Source: Streptosporangium carneum (GTDB lineage Bacteria > Actinomycetota > Actinomycetes > Streptosporangiales > Streptosporangiaceae). From it: DNA of 64,000 nucleotides. The DNA lies in the NCBI RefSeq assembly GCF_027922005.1, contig NZ_BSEV01000019.1, forward strand, positions 62,001-126,000, given 5' to 3'. Below the pieces are notes generated by a model that made no database searches, had not been told where the DNA came from, and saw only the letters and a program-made list of their open reading frames with translations. Of the stretch, positions 17,594 through 26,079 are shown in pieces. The position numbers and the translations under genes were made by a program. Positions within the stretch are counted from its first letter, which is position 1. Each line of letters starts with the position of its first letter.

Positions 17594-19876
17594 ATGCAGG
17601 CTTTCACGCTGCCCGACTTCTACATGCCGTACCCGGCGAGGATCAACCCCCATCTGGAACGCGCCCGCGCGCACAGCGCGGCCTGGGCCCGCGAGACGGG
17701 CATGCTCGACTCCCCCAAGCCCGGCGGCGGCGTCGTCTGGGACGAGGCGGCGCTGGCCAGGATGGACTACGCGCTGATGTGCGCCTACACCCATCCCGAC
17801 TGCGACGGCCCCGCCCTCGACCTGATCACCGACTGGTACGTCTGGGTCTTCTTCTTCGACGACCACTTCCTCGAGCACTTCAAGCACTCCCGCGACCTCC
17901 GGGGCGCGAAGGCCCACCTCGACCGCCTTGAGCTGTTCATGACGATGGACGGGCAGACGCCTCCGGAGCCGGGCAATCCGGCGGAGGCGGGGCTCGCGGA
18001 CCTGTGGGAGCGCACGGTGCCCGCGATGTCGCACGGATGGCGGCGGCGCTTCGTCACCAGCACCCACAACCTGATGATCGAGTCGATGTGGGAGCTGGAC
18101 AACATCGACCGCGGCAGGATCGCCAACCCGATCGAGTACGTCCAGATGCGCAGGAGGGTCGGCGGGGCGCCGTGGTCGGCCAACCTCGTCGAGTACGCCG
18201 TCGGCGCCGAGGTCCCCGACGGCCTCGCCGGGACGAGGCCGTTGCACGTGCTGTGCGACACCTTCTCCGACGCGGTGCACCTGCGCAACGACCTGTTCTC
18301 CTACCAGCGCGAGGTCAGGGAGGAGGGAGAGAACTCCAACGCGGTGCTGGTCTTCGAGCGGTTCTTCGACTGCTCGACGCAGGAGGCCGCCGAGCTCGTC
18401 AACGACCTGCTGACCTCCCGGCTGCTGCGGTTCGAGGACACGGCGCTGTCGGAGGTGCCCGCCCTGCTGGCCGAGCACGCCGTTCCCGCGCACGAGCAGG
18501 TCGCGGTCGGCCTGTACGTCAAGGGCCTGCAGGACTGGCAGTCGGGCGGCCACGAGTGGCACGCGAGGTCCAGCCGATACATGAACGAGGGCGCCGTCTC
18601 CGGACCCGGCGTGTCGAGGAGCCCGACGGGCCTCGGCACCTCCGCGGCCAGGTTCCCGTCACTCGCGGCGGGGCCGAGCCTGCGGCTCAGGGCCAGGCAG
18701 CGCTCGCACGTGCCGTTCACGCCGGTCGGGCACCTGCCGCTGCCGGAGTTCCACATGCCCTTCCCGATCCGCACCAGCCCCCACCTGGAGGCCGTGCGCC
18801 GCGACCTGGTCGGCTGGGCGCGGCGCACGGGCCTGTTCGACTCGGTCCCCGGAGTCGAGGCGGGCGGGGTGTGGGACGAACGGCGCTTCCTCGGCTTCGA
18901 CTTCGCGTACTGCGCGGCGATGATCCACGCGGACTCCGACCGGGAGCAGCTCAACCTGTCGGCCGGTTGGCTGGCCTGGGGGACCTACGGCGACGACTAC
19001 TTCCCCGTGGCGTTCGGCGCGACCCGCAACCTCGCGGCGGCGAAGCTCTGCAACGAGCGTCTGTCCGCGTTCATGCCGCTGGACGCGGGGGCCGTCCCCG
19101 AGCCGACGAACCAGCTCGAACGGGGGCTGGCCGACCTGTGGCGGCGCACCGCGGGACCGATGGAGGAGCCCGCCAGGCGGGAGTTCCGCGAGGCGGTCGA
19201 GAGCATGACCGCCAGCTGGCTGTGGGAGATGGACAACCAGACTCACAACCGCGTCCCCGACCCGGTCGACTACGTCGAGATGCGCCGCAGGACGTTCGGC
19301 TCCGACCTGACGATCAGCCTGGCCAAGCTCGCGCACTACGACGTGGTGCCCGCCGAGATCTACCGGACGCGGGTCATGCGCGAGCTGGACACCGCGGCGC
19401 AGGACTACGCCACCTTCACCAACGACCTGTTCTCCTACCAGAAGGAGATCGAGTTCGAGGGGGAGCTCCACAACGTCGTCCTGGTCGTGGAGAACTTCCT
19501 GGGCGTCGACCGGCTGGCCGCCAGGGACGTCGTGGCCGACCTGATGACGGCGCGGATGAGGCAGTTCGAGCACCTCGTCGCCCACGACCTGCCCGCCCTG
19601 TTCGAGGAGTTCGACCTCGACGAGCAGGTCAGGGGGATTCTCACCCGGCACGCCGACGGCCTCAAGGACTGGATGTCGGGCATCCTAGAGTGGCACCGCA
19701 GGTGCGCGCGATACACCGAGGCCGAGCTCGTGAGGCATCACCGCGGCGCGCCGGTCCCGGCGGGCTCGCCGTTCCTGCCCTCGGGGCTGGGCACCTCGGC
19801 GGTCAGGGTCGCGGTGTCGGCGGGAGCGGGCGGGCTCCGCGCGTCGGCCCTACGCCCTTCTGACGCGACCCGCTGA
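17594..19876 (+). CDS. geoA: geosmin synthase (bifunctional germacradienol/geosmin synthase)
   Basis: Two terpene cyclase domains in one chain. The N-terminal domain converts farnesyl diphosphate to germacradienol; the C-terminal domain converts that to geosmin. Domain 1: LPDFYMPYPARINPHLERAR at the start, Mg-binding DDHFLE at residues 89-94, NDLFSYQRE near 232. Domain 2: LPEFHMPFPIRTSPHLE, DDYFP near 466, NDLFSYQKE near 609. All metal motifs are intact. ATG at 17594 gives a typical geosmin synthase N-terminus (760 aa); an upstream in-frame GTG adds 14 unlike residues. Monocistronic; the stop codon lies in a hairpin. Confidence 0.96.
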   Translation: MQAFTLPDFYMPYPARINPHLERARAHSAAWARETGMLDSPKPGGGVVWDEAALARMDYALMCAYTHPDCDGPALDLITDWYVWVFFFDDHFLEHFKHSRDLRGAKAHLDRLELFMTMDGQTPPEPGNPAEAGLADLWERTVPAMSHGWRRRFVTSTHNLMIESMWELDNIDRGRIANPIEYVQMRRRVGGAPWSANLVEYAVGAEVPDGLAGTRPLHVLCDTFSDAVHLRNDLFSYQREVREEGENSNAVLVFERFFDCSTQEAAELVNDLLTSRLLRFEDTALSEVPALLAEHAVPAHEQVAVGLYVKGLQDWQSGGHEWHARSSRYMNEGAVSGPGVSRSPTGLGTSAARFPSLAAGPSLRLRARQRSHVPFTPVGHLPLPEFHMPFPIRTSPHLEAVRRDLVGWARRTGLFDSVPGVEAGGVWDERRFLGFDFAYCAAMIHADSDREQLNLSAGWLAWGTYGDDYFPVAFGATRNLAAAKLCNERLSAFMPLDAGAVPEPTNQLERGLADLWRRTAGPMEEPARREFREAVESMTASWLWEMDNQTHNRVPDPVDYVEMRRRTFGSDLTISLAKLAHYDVVPAEIYRTRVMRELDTAAQDYATFTNDLFSYQKEIEFEGELHNVVLVVENFLGVDRLAARDVVADLMTARMRQFEHLVAHDLPALFEEFDLDEQVRGILTRHADGLKDWMSGILEWHRRCARYTEAELVRHHRGAPVPAGSPFLPSGLGTSAVRVAVSAGAGGLRASALRPSDATR

Positions 19877-19904
19877 GCCCGCGCCCGCGTCGAACGCGGG
19901 CTCA
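19874..19904 (+). terminator. terminator hairpin after geosmin synthase
   Basis: Perfect 10-bp stem TGAGCCCGCG/CGCGGGCTCA with an 11-base loop; the left arm begins with the stop codon. Confidence 0.75.
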
Positions 19905-19965
19905 GGCCCAGTGCCCTGGCCGTGACGTGCCGGCCTCGTGCCCGCGTCGGACGGGTCGGGCGAGG

Positions 19966-20187
19966 TCAGCCGCCGGGGGCGACCACGTGGATCTCGAAGC
20001 CGTCCCCGGCGACGACCTGGCCGGCGCGGATCTTGCAGGTCTTGCGGAGCTCGACCTGGCCGTCGACCGTGACGTTGCCCTCGGCGATGAAGTGCTTGGC
20101 CTGGCCGCCGGTGTCGGTGACGGCGCAGTACTTCAGCAGGTCGCAGAGCGGGATGTAGTCGGTTTCCAGCTCAAAGGTCTCGTTCAC
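19966..20187 (-). CDS. small S4-domain RNA-binding protein
   Basis: 73-residue protein consisting of one S4 RNA-binding domain of the YbcJ/YaaA kind: YIPLCDLLKYCAVTDTGGQAK, then FIAEGNVTVDGQVELRKTCKI (the S4 loop with R-K-x-C-K) and a short beta end. Such proteins are thought to bind rRNA or tRNA. GTG start, 10 bp after the pucR stop on the same strand, so it may be the second gene of a pucR transcript, although a functional link is not obvious. Confidence 0.85.
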   Translation of the reverse strand: MNETFELETDYIPLCDLLKYCAVTDTGGQAKHFIAEGNVTVDGQVELRKTCKIRAGQVVAGDGFEIHVVAPGG

Positions 20188-20197
20188 GGTCGAGAGT

Positions 20198-21760
20198 CTA
20201 GATGCCGCGCATCCGCAGGACGTGCAGCGCGAGGGTGAGGTTCAGCCTCAGGTGGGCGTCCTCGGTGAAGTTGCCGAGCATCCGTTCCAGCTTGCCGATG
20301 CGGTAGCGCAGCGTGTTGTAGTGGAAGTGCAGCCTCCTGGCCGTCTCCGCGACGTTGAGGTTGGTCTCCAGCAGCACCTGCAGGGTCCGGCGCAGGTCGC
20401 CGTTCTCCGCGTCGGTGTCCGAGGCGAGCGGGCCGAGGGTCTCCCGGACGAAGGCGTGCAGCTCGGCGGTGTCGTTGACCAGGGAGAGCAGCCGGTAGAC
20501 GCCGAGCTGGTCGAAGTGGGCGACCGCGCCGGGGCCGTGGAGCTGGCGGCCGACCCTGGCCGCCTTCAGGGCCTGGCCGTACGCCTCGGGCAGCGCCTCG
20601 GCTCCGACGGCGGTACGGCTGGCGCCGGTCGAGAAGGTGGCGGGCAGGCACTCGGCGAAGGCGGCGACGGCGTCCTTGGCCAGGCGGCCCGTGTCGACGG
20701 TCGCGTCCACGATGGTGACGACCTCGTGGGAGAAGCCCGCGACCGCGCCGCGCCGGTCGTGGCGGCGCATCGCGCTGGTCCAGCAGGTGAGCAGCCGGTC
20801 CTGGGTGACGCGTTCGTCGCCCTCGGGGTCGAGCTCGGCCACCAGGACGGTGACGGGGCGCTCCAGGTCCCAGCCGAAGGCCTTGGCCCGCGCGGCGACC
20901 CGCTCGGAGCCTCCCGCCCTGCCGGTGAGCACGTCGCGCAGGAAGTCGGCGCGGTACTTGCTCTCGACCGCGTTGACCGCCTCCTGCCGGGTGACCACGA
21001 GCGCGGCGACCGTGGCGGCACGTTCCAAGATGCCGACGTCGCTGTCGCCGGTCGCCCCGACGGGGACGCAGGCGACGATCCTGCCGTGGTGGTGGCCGCC
21101 CGCGACGACGGGAACCGAGGTGTGGCGGCCCTCGGGGGCGGCGCGCAGCTCGGCCACCTGCTCGGCGGGGCCCGCGGCTGCCAGCGTCTGCCCCGCCCCG
21201 TCCAGCACGGCGACGGCCACGCCCAGCAGCCCGGCCACCTCGGCGGTCACCTCCCGCAGCCCGCCCCCGGCGAGCACGACCTGGACCAGCGCCCTGTGCG
21301 CCTCCTCGGCTCTGGCCAGCACGGCGGCCTGCCGGTTGAGGATGTCGGTGAGGACCTGGTTGAGGATGTCGTCGAAGCCGACGTCGTCGGGAAGCTGGAT
21401 GAGGGGGAAGCCGAGGCGGTCGGCCTGCTCGACCATCTCCTCGGGCAGCCGGTCCAGGTAGCGGCCGAGCTTGACGGCCAGCGCGGCCAGCCCTCGCTCG
21501 TCCAGGTCGCTGACCAGCCTGCCGAGCGACTGGGGGGTGTTGCGCAGCGGATAACCGGTGGTGAGCAGCAGTTCGTTCGGCTTCACCCAGGCGAGGACGT
21601 CGGGAACCTCCATCACGTTGAGCCGCTGCACGATCCTGCCGAGGCCGCGGCCTCCCGCGATCAGCTTGGCCCCGGCCAGCGTCGAGACGCCGAGGACCTC
21701 TCCGACCGCGACGCCGTGGGTGATCGTTCCGGTGCTCGCCAGGCGTACGGGAGGTTCCAT
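20198..21760 (-). CDS. pucR: PucR-family purine catabolism regulator
   Basis: DNA-binding regulator of purine/allantoin catabolism genes. Three parts: an N-terminal PucR domain (VGEVLGVSTLAGAKLIAGGRGLG, then NELLLTTGYPLR), a GAF-like/CdaR middle (residues about 160-400), and a C-terminal PucR-type helix-turn-helix (LLETNLNVAETARRLHFHYN followed by TLRYRI). 520 aa, full length. Divergent from the allH-allF-allG-like operon with 191 bp between start codons, holding several palindromes: the classic layout of a pathway-specific regulator and its target. Confidence 0.92.
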   Translation of the reverse strand: MEPPVRLASTGTITHGVAVGEVLGVSTLAGAKLIAGGRGLGRIVQRLNVMEVPDVLAWVKPNELLLTTGYPLRNTPQSLGRLVSDLDERGLAALAVKLGRYLDRLPEEMVEQADRLGFPLIQLPDDVGFDDILNQVLTDILNRQAAVLARAEEAHRALVQVVLAGGGLREVTAEVAGLLGVAVAVLDGAGQTLAAAGPAEQVAELRAAPEGRHTSVPVVAGGHHHGRIVACVPVGATGDSDVGILERAATVAALVVTRQEAVNAVESKYRADFLRDVLTGRAGGSERVAARAKAFGWDLERPVTVLVAELDPEGDERVTQDRLLTCWTSAMRRHDRRGAVAGFSHEVVTIVDATVDTGRLAKDAVAAFAECLPATFSTGASRTAVGAEALPEAYGQALKAARVGRQLHGPGAVAHFDQLGVYRLLSLVNDTAELHAFVRETLGPLASDTDAENGDLRRTLQVLLETNLNVAETARRLHFHYNTLRYRIGKLERMLGNFTEDAHLRLNLTLALHVLRMRGI

Positions 21761-21778
21761 GAAGTGATTGTGACTGAT

Positions 21779-21842
21779 CAGACCGTCTGTCAGGAAGAGC
21801 CAACCTTTGGGCTGACTGTTGGCATCTTTCTCCGTACGGAGA
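21779..21842. promoter_or_regulatory. palindrome cluster in the pucR/allH divergent promoter region
   Basis: Three dyads within 64 bp: CAGACCGTCTG (21779-21789), GCCAAC-N13-GTTGGC (21799-21823), and a perfect 14-bp palindrome TCTCCGTACGGAGA (21829-21842). Any could be the PucR operator. Position between the two start codons fits control of both directions. Confidence 0.6.
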
Positions 21843-21951
21843 GGATCGACAGACGTTTACCGTCGGCTCAGTGGATTGGGGGCGCTCGTGGGCGAGACTG
21901 TCGCGTGGAGCGACGGCGTCGGCACGGGTGAAAGGCCGGTGAGGGGGTCTC

Positions 21952-22854
21952 ATGACCGTTGGAACGCGCCCTGGAGCCCGGCGGGCCCGAAGCGCCCCGC
22001 GGGAACACGTGCGGGCGCACACGACCGGCGCCGCCAGCACGGCCCTGCGCCAGGTGCTGGAGTCGCCCCGCCGCCCCGCGCGGGTGCTGGCGGCCTTTCC
22101 CTCCGGGATCTACCTGGAGATCCGCACCGAGCTCGAGCCCCACGTGATCGCGGTGGTGACCGGAGACGCGGTCAGGCTGCCGAACGCGATGGTGACCAAC
22201 GCTCCGATGCCCCGGGTCGCCGTGGGGGACGACGCCTGGGTGGGCGACGGCTCCGTCGAGATCGGTGGGCTCGGCCTGCGGGCGCACCGCTGGTGGAACC
22301 CGGCCCCGCCGCTCGGCCCCGTCGCCCCGGCGCGGCTGGCGTCCCTGCTGCCCGCGCTGACCGAACTGTGCGACCGCTCGCCCAGGCGTCCCGGGCTCGA
22401 GGGCAACGGCGCCGCGGAACTGCTCGCCGGGGGATGCGCCGAGGGCTCCCTGCTGCGTGGCGTCACGGCCGCCGAGCGGCTCGTCGGCCTGGGGCCCGGG
22501 CTCACCCCGAGCGGCGACGACATGCTCGCCGGGCTGCTGGTCGCGCTTCGCCATCTGGGCACGGCGGCCGGGGCCGAGCGGGCCGTCTGGCTGGCCGACT
22601 GGCTGGCCGCCGCGGTCACCTTCGACGCCCGCGGCAGGACGACCCCCATCTCCGCGACGCTGCTGCACTGCGCCGCCAGGGGCGAGGCGAGCAATGAGGT
22701 GCTGGCCGTGCTGCGCGGGCTGGTCGGGCAGCAGTCCCTGGAGCCCGCGCTGCACCGGCTGCTCCTGCTCGGGCACACGTCGGGGGCCGACCTGGCCTGG
22801 GGGGTGCGCGCCGGTCTCGCGGCCGTCGTCGCGCTGGGGAGCCGGAGCCGTTGA
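21952..22854 (+). CDS. allH: DUF2877 protein, AllH/YlbF-like oxamate carbamoyltransferase subunit
   Basis: Member of DUF2877, recognised by GLGPGLTPSGDDMLAGLLVA near residue 180. In E. coli the ylbF-ylbE-fdrA (allH-allG-allF) products together form oxamic transcarbamylase, which phosphorolyses oxalurate to oxamate and carbamoyl phosphate in anaerobic allantoin use. Here all three genes sit in order beside pucR, strongly supporting the same role. Start ATG follows GAGGGGG. 300 aa. The reading frame ends inside the start of the next gene (TTGA overlap). Confidence 0.85.
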   Translation: MTVGTRPGARRARSAPREHVRAHTTGAASTALRQVLESPRRPARVLAAFPSGIYLEIRTELEPHVIAVVTGDAVRLPNAMVTNAPMPRVAVGDDAWVGDGSVEIGGLGLRAHRWWNPAPPLGPVAPARLASLLPALTELCDRSPRRPGLEGNGAAELLAGGCAEGSLLRGVTAAERLVGLGPGLTPSGDDMLAGLLVALRHLGTAAGAERAVWLADWLAAAVTFDARGRTTPISATLLHCAARGEASNEVLAVLRGLVGQQSLEPALHRLLLLGHTSGADLAWGVRAGLAAVVALGSRSR

Positions 22855-24407
22855 GCGCCGACCTGGTCAGGGTCCGCGTGGGGGTCTACCACGACTCGGT
22901 GAGCCTGATGCGGGTCAGCCAGGCGGTCGCCGGGCTGCCCGGGGTCGAGGTCGCGGTGGTGGCGATGGCGACCGAGCTCAACCGGGGCGTCGCCGCCGAG
23001 CTCGGCTTCGACCTGCCGGAGGCGGGACCGGGCGACCTGCTGATCGCGCTGCGGAGCGGCGGGCCCGCCGAGCTCGAGGCGGCGGAGACGGAGCTGGACC
23101 GGCTGCTGGCGGGCCTGGCCACGCGGACGACCGGCGAGGCGGCCCCCGGGGGCGCGGAGCACCCGCCGCGTACCGTGCGCGCGGCCGCCCTCGGCGGAGT
23201 CGGCGGCGGCCCCGCCACGCTGGCCCTGGTCTCGGTGCCCGGGCCGTACGCGTTCGCCGAGGCGATGGACGCGATCGAGGCGGGCCTGCCCGTGATGGTC
23301 TTCAGCGACAACGTTCCCGTCGAGCAGGAGGTGCTGCTCAAGAGGCGCGCGGGAGAGCTCGGCCTGCTGGTCATGGGGCCCGACTGCGGCACCGCCGTGA
23401 TCGGCGGCGCGGGCCTGGGCTTCTCGAACGTGCTGCGCCCCGGGCCCGTCGGAGTGGTGGCCGCCTCGGGGACCGGCGCGCAGCAGGTGACCTGCCTGCT
23501 GGACACGGCGGGCGTCGGGGTCAGTCATGTGCTGGGCGTGGGCGGCAGGGACCTGTCGGCGGACGTGGGCGGGCTGTCCACGCTCCGCGCCCTTGAGGCG
23601 CTCGACGCCGATCCCGCGACCGAGCTGATTGTCCTGATCTCCAAGCCTCCCGCCCCCGAGGTCGAGGAGACCGTACGGCAGGCCGTCGGCGCGCTCGCGA
23701 CCCCGGTGGTGACCGCGCTGCTCGGTCCTGGGCGCGACGACCTGACCACCGTGACCGAGAGGGTGCTGCGCACGCTCGGCGTCCCCGTTCCCGTGTGGCC
23801 TTCGTGGCCCGCGCCCGGCACGGAGAACGGCCTCCCGGACACGCCCGGCCCCGGAGCCGGCCGCCGCGGGGACACGGAAACAGGCGCGGGCGAGAACGCG
23901 GGAACGGGCGCGGGCGAGAGCGGCGACGCCGGGGCAGGCGCGGGCGGCCAGGGCGGGCCGGGAGTCTCACGCGAGGCCTCACGCGCCGGGACGCTGCGGG
24001 GCGTCTACTCGGGGGGAACCCTCTGCGCCGAGGCCCGGCTGGTCGCGGGCGCCGGGGAGTTCACCGACTTCGGCGACGACGCGTACACCCGGGGCAGGCC
24101 CCATCCGATGATCGATCCCTCGCTCAGGCTCGAGGCCATGGCGCGGGTGCCGTCAGGCGACGTCGCGCTGCTCGACGTGGTCCTGGGACACGCCGCCGAC
24201 CCCGACCCGTCGGCAGGCCTCGCCCCCGGGATCGCCTCCGCGGTGGCGAGGGGCGTGCGGGTCGTGGTCGCGCTGGTCGGCTCGCGGGACGACCCCCAGG
24301 GACTGGAGGCCCAGGCGGAGGCGCTGCGGGCCGCGGGAGCGGCGGTCTTCGCCTCGAACGCCCAGGCCGCGGAACACGCGGCCGAGGTTCTGGCGGGTGT
24401 CCGATGA
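22851..24407 (+). CDS. allF: FdrA/AllF-like oxamate carbamoyltransferase subunit
   Basis: FdrA-type protein related to succinyl-CoA synthetase alpha subunits. Conserved: YHDSVSLMRVS near the start, LLVMGPDCGTAVIGGAGLGF near 180, GVVAASGTGAQQV near 203, GVGGRDLSADVGG near 229, and C-terminal YSGGTLCAEARL with VLGHAADPDPS. TTG start overlaps the upstream stop codon; GGAG lies upstream. Residues about 323-378 are a Gly/Ala/Thr/Glu-rich insert (GAGENAGTGAGESG) between the two halves, presumably a flexible linker. 518 aa. Second gene of the AllHFG-like operon. Confidence 0.85.
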   Translation: MSADLVRVRVGVYHDSVSLMRVSQAVAGLPGVEVAVVAMATELNRGVAAELGFDLPEAGPGDLLIALRSGGPAELEAAETELDRLLAGLATRTTGEAAPGGAEHPPRTVRAAALGGVGGGPATLALVSVPGPYAFAEAMDAIEAGLPVMVFSDNVPVEQEVLLKRRAGELGLLVMGPDCGTAVIGGAGLGFSNVLRPGPVGVVAASGTGAQQVTCLLDTAGVGVSHVLGVGGRDLSADVGGLSTLRALEALDADPATELIVLISKPPAPEVEETVRQAVGALATPVVTALLGPGRDDLTTVTERVLRTLGVPVPVWPSWPAPGTENGLPDTPGPGAGRRGDTETGAGENAGTGAGESGDAGAGAGGQGGPGVSREASRAGTLRGVYSGGTLCAEARLVAGAGEFTDFGDDAYTRGRPHPMIDPSLRLEAMARVPSGDVALLDVVLGHAADPDPSAGLAPGIASAVARGVRVVVALVGSRDDPQGLEAQAEALRAAGAAVFASNAQAAEHAAEVLAGVR

Positions 24408-24513
24408 CCCGGCCGCCACGACCGTCCCGCACCCGGTCACCGCATCCCGCCGGGGCTCGCGTGGCGTCCTGTCACCGGGCCGGCGGGCGCCGCCCCTCCC
24501 CGGGGGGCGGCCG

Positions 24514-25914
24514 ATGACGCTGCCACTGCTCTCCGGGGAGCCCCGGGTGATCACGGTTGGGGCCGAGGTCCTCGGTGAGGCGCTGGACGCGCAGGCGGTG
24601 CCGAGGACGAAGGTCGACTGGCGGCCGCCCCTGCCCGGCACCGAGGACGACGTCGCACGGGTGCTGGCCGACCCGCGCAGGGCCCGCGCCAACGCGACCG
24701 CCGTCGGCCGCTTGGTGTCCGCCAGGCCTCTGCTCGTCGGAGTACGGCGGGCGGGCGAGGCCCTGGACCTGCCGGTCGGCTCGTTCCTGCACGCGGGGCC
24801 GCCGATCGACTGGGAACGCGCCTCGGGACCGATGCGCGGCGCGCTTATCGGGGCGACGCTGCTCGAAGGGCTGGCCTCGGACGCGGAGGACGCCGAACGC
24901 GGGCTCGCCGGGGGGCGGGCCCGTCTCGAACCCTGCCACGGCCGGGGGGCGGTCGGGCCGATGGCGGGCGTGGTCAGCCCGTCGATGTGGATGTTCGAGG
25001 TGCGTGACGCCGAGCACGGCGGCACCGCCTACTGCTCGCTCAACGAGGGGCTGGGCAAGGTGCTGCGCTACGGCGCCTACGGTCCGGAGGTGCTGGAGCG
25101 GCTGCGCTGGATGGACGAGGTGCTCGGCCCCGTGCTGCGTGAGACCCTGCGCCTGACCGGACCGCTGGACCTCAGGGCCCTGATCGCGCAGGCCCTGCAG
25201 ATGGGCGACGAGCTGCACAACCGCAACCGGGCCGCGACCTCGCTGCTGGCGCGGGAACTGGCTCCGGGGATCGTCGAGGCCTCCCCCGCCCGCGCGGCCG
25301 AGGTGTTGCGCTTCGTCAACGGCAACGACCACTTCTTCCTCAACGCGGGCATGGCGGCGTGCAAGGTGAGCGCGGACGCCGCCAGGAACGTCCCCGGCTC
25401 GACCATGGTCGTCGCGATGGCCCGTAACGGCACCGACTTCGGCCTGCAGGTCTCCGGCCTCGGCGACCGTTGGTTCACCGGTCCCGCGGGGGTGCCGGAC
25501 GGCCTGTATCTCGGCGCGTACGGCCCCGCGGACGCCAACCCCGACATCGGCGACTCCACGATCACGGAGACGGCGGGCCTCGGCGGCTTCGCGATGGCGG
25601 CCGCCCCGGCGATCGTCCGGTTCGTCGGCGGCGACGTCTCGGCCGCGACGGCGGCGACCCGCGCCATGTACGAGATCACCCTTGCCGAACACCCCGTCTA
25701 CCAGATTCCCGGCCTCGGTTTCCGGGGCACGCCGGTCGGCGTCGACGTGACGCTGGTCGCCAGGACGGGGCTGCTGCCCACCGTCAACACCGGCATCGCG
25801 GGCCGGGTCGCGGGCACGGGACAGGTCGGCGCGGGCCTGGTGAGCCCGCCCGCGTCGGCCTTCGCCGCCGCCCTTTCCGCGCTCGCCGAGGCGGGTGAGG
25901 GGGCGCGGCGGTGA
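24514..25914 (+). CDS. allG: DUF1116 protein, YlbE/AllG-like oxamate carbamoyltransferase subunit
   Basis: YlbE/DUF1116 family, the third subunit of oxamic transcarbamylase. Recognisable stretches: LHAGPPIDWERASGPMRGAL, GVVSPSMWMFEV, FVNGNDHFFLNAGMAACK, MVVAMARNGTDFG and AVVVN-like ends. I place the start at the ATG after GGGGGGCGG (466 aa). The frame extends upstream to a GTG overlapping the previous gene, adding 39 Arg/Pro-rich residues unlike the family. No carbamate kinase follows, so the partner that would make ATP from carbamoyl phosphate must be encoded elsewhere. Confidence 0.85.
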   Translation: MTLPLLSGEPRVITVGAEVLGEALDAQAVPRTKVDWRPPLPGTEDDVARVLADPRRARANATAVGRLVSARPLLVGVRRAGEALDLPVGSFLHAGPPIDWERASGPMRGALIGATLLEGLASDAEDAERGLAGGRARLEPCHGRGAVGPMAGVVSPSMWMFEVRDAEHGGTAYCSLNEGLGKVLRYGAYGPEVLERLRWMDEVLGPVLRETLRLTGPLDLRALIAQALQMGDELHNRNRAATSLLARELAPGIVEASPARAAEVLRFVNGNDHFFLNAGMAACKVSADAARNVPGSTMVVAMARNGTDFGLQVSGLGDRWFTGPAGVPDGLYLGAYGPADANPDIGDSTITETAGLGGFAMAAAPAIVRFVGGDVSAATAATRAMYEITLAEHPVYQIPGLGFRGTPVGVDVTLVARTGLLPTVNTGIAGRVAGTGQVGAGLVSPPASAFAAALSALAEAGEGARR

Positions 25915-26079
25915 GCGCGGCGCGCCCCCGGTCCTGACGGCCTCCGGTCCGGCGGCCCGGTCGGCGACGGTCGGCGACGAACGCCTCAACCCCTTTCGAG
26001 ATACATCAACTTCCTTTGCCTTATACGATCCCGATATCGTGTCCACCCTTGCGCATAGGGTTGGTTGTGGGGACGGGGC

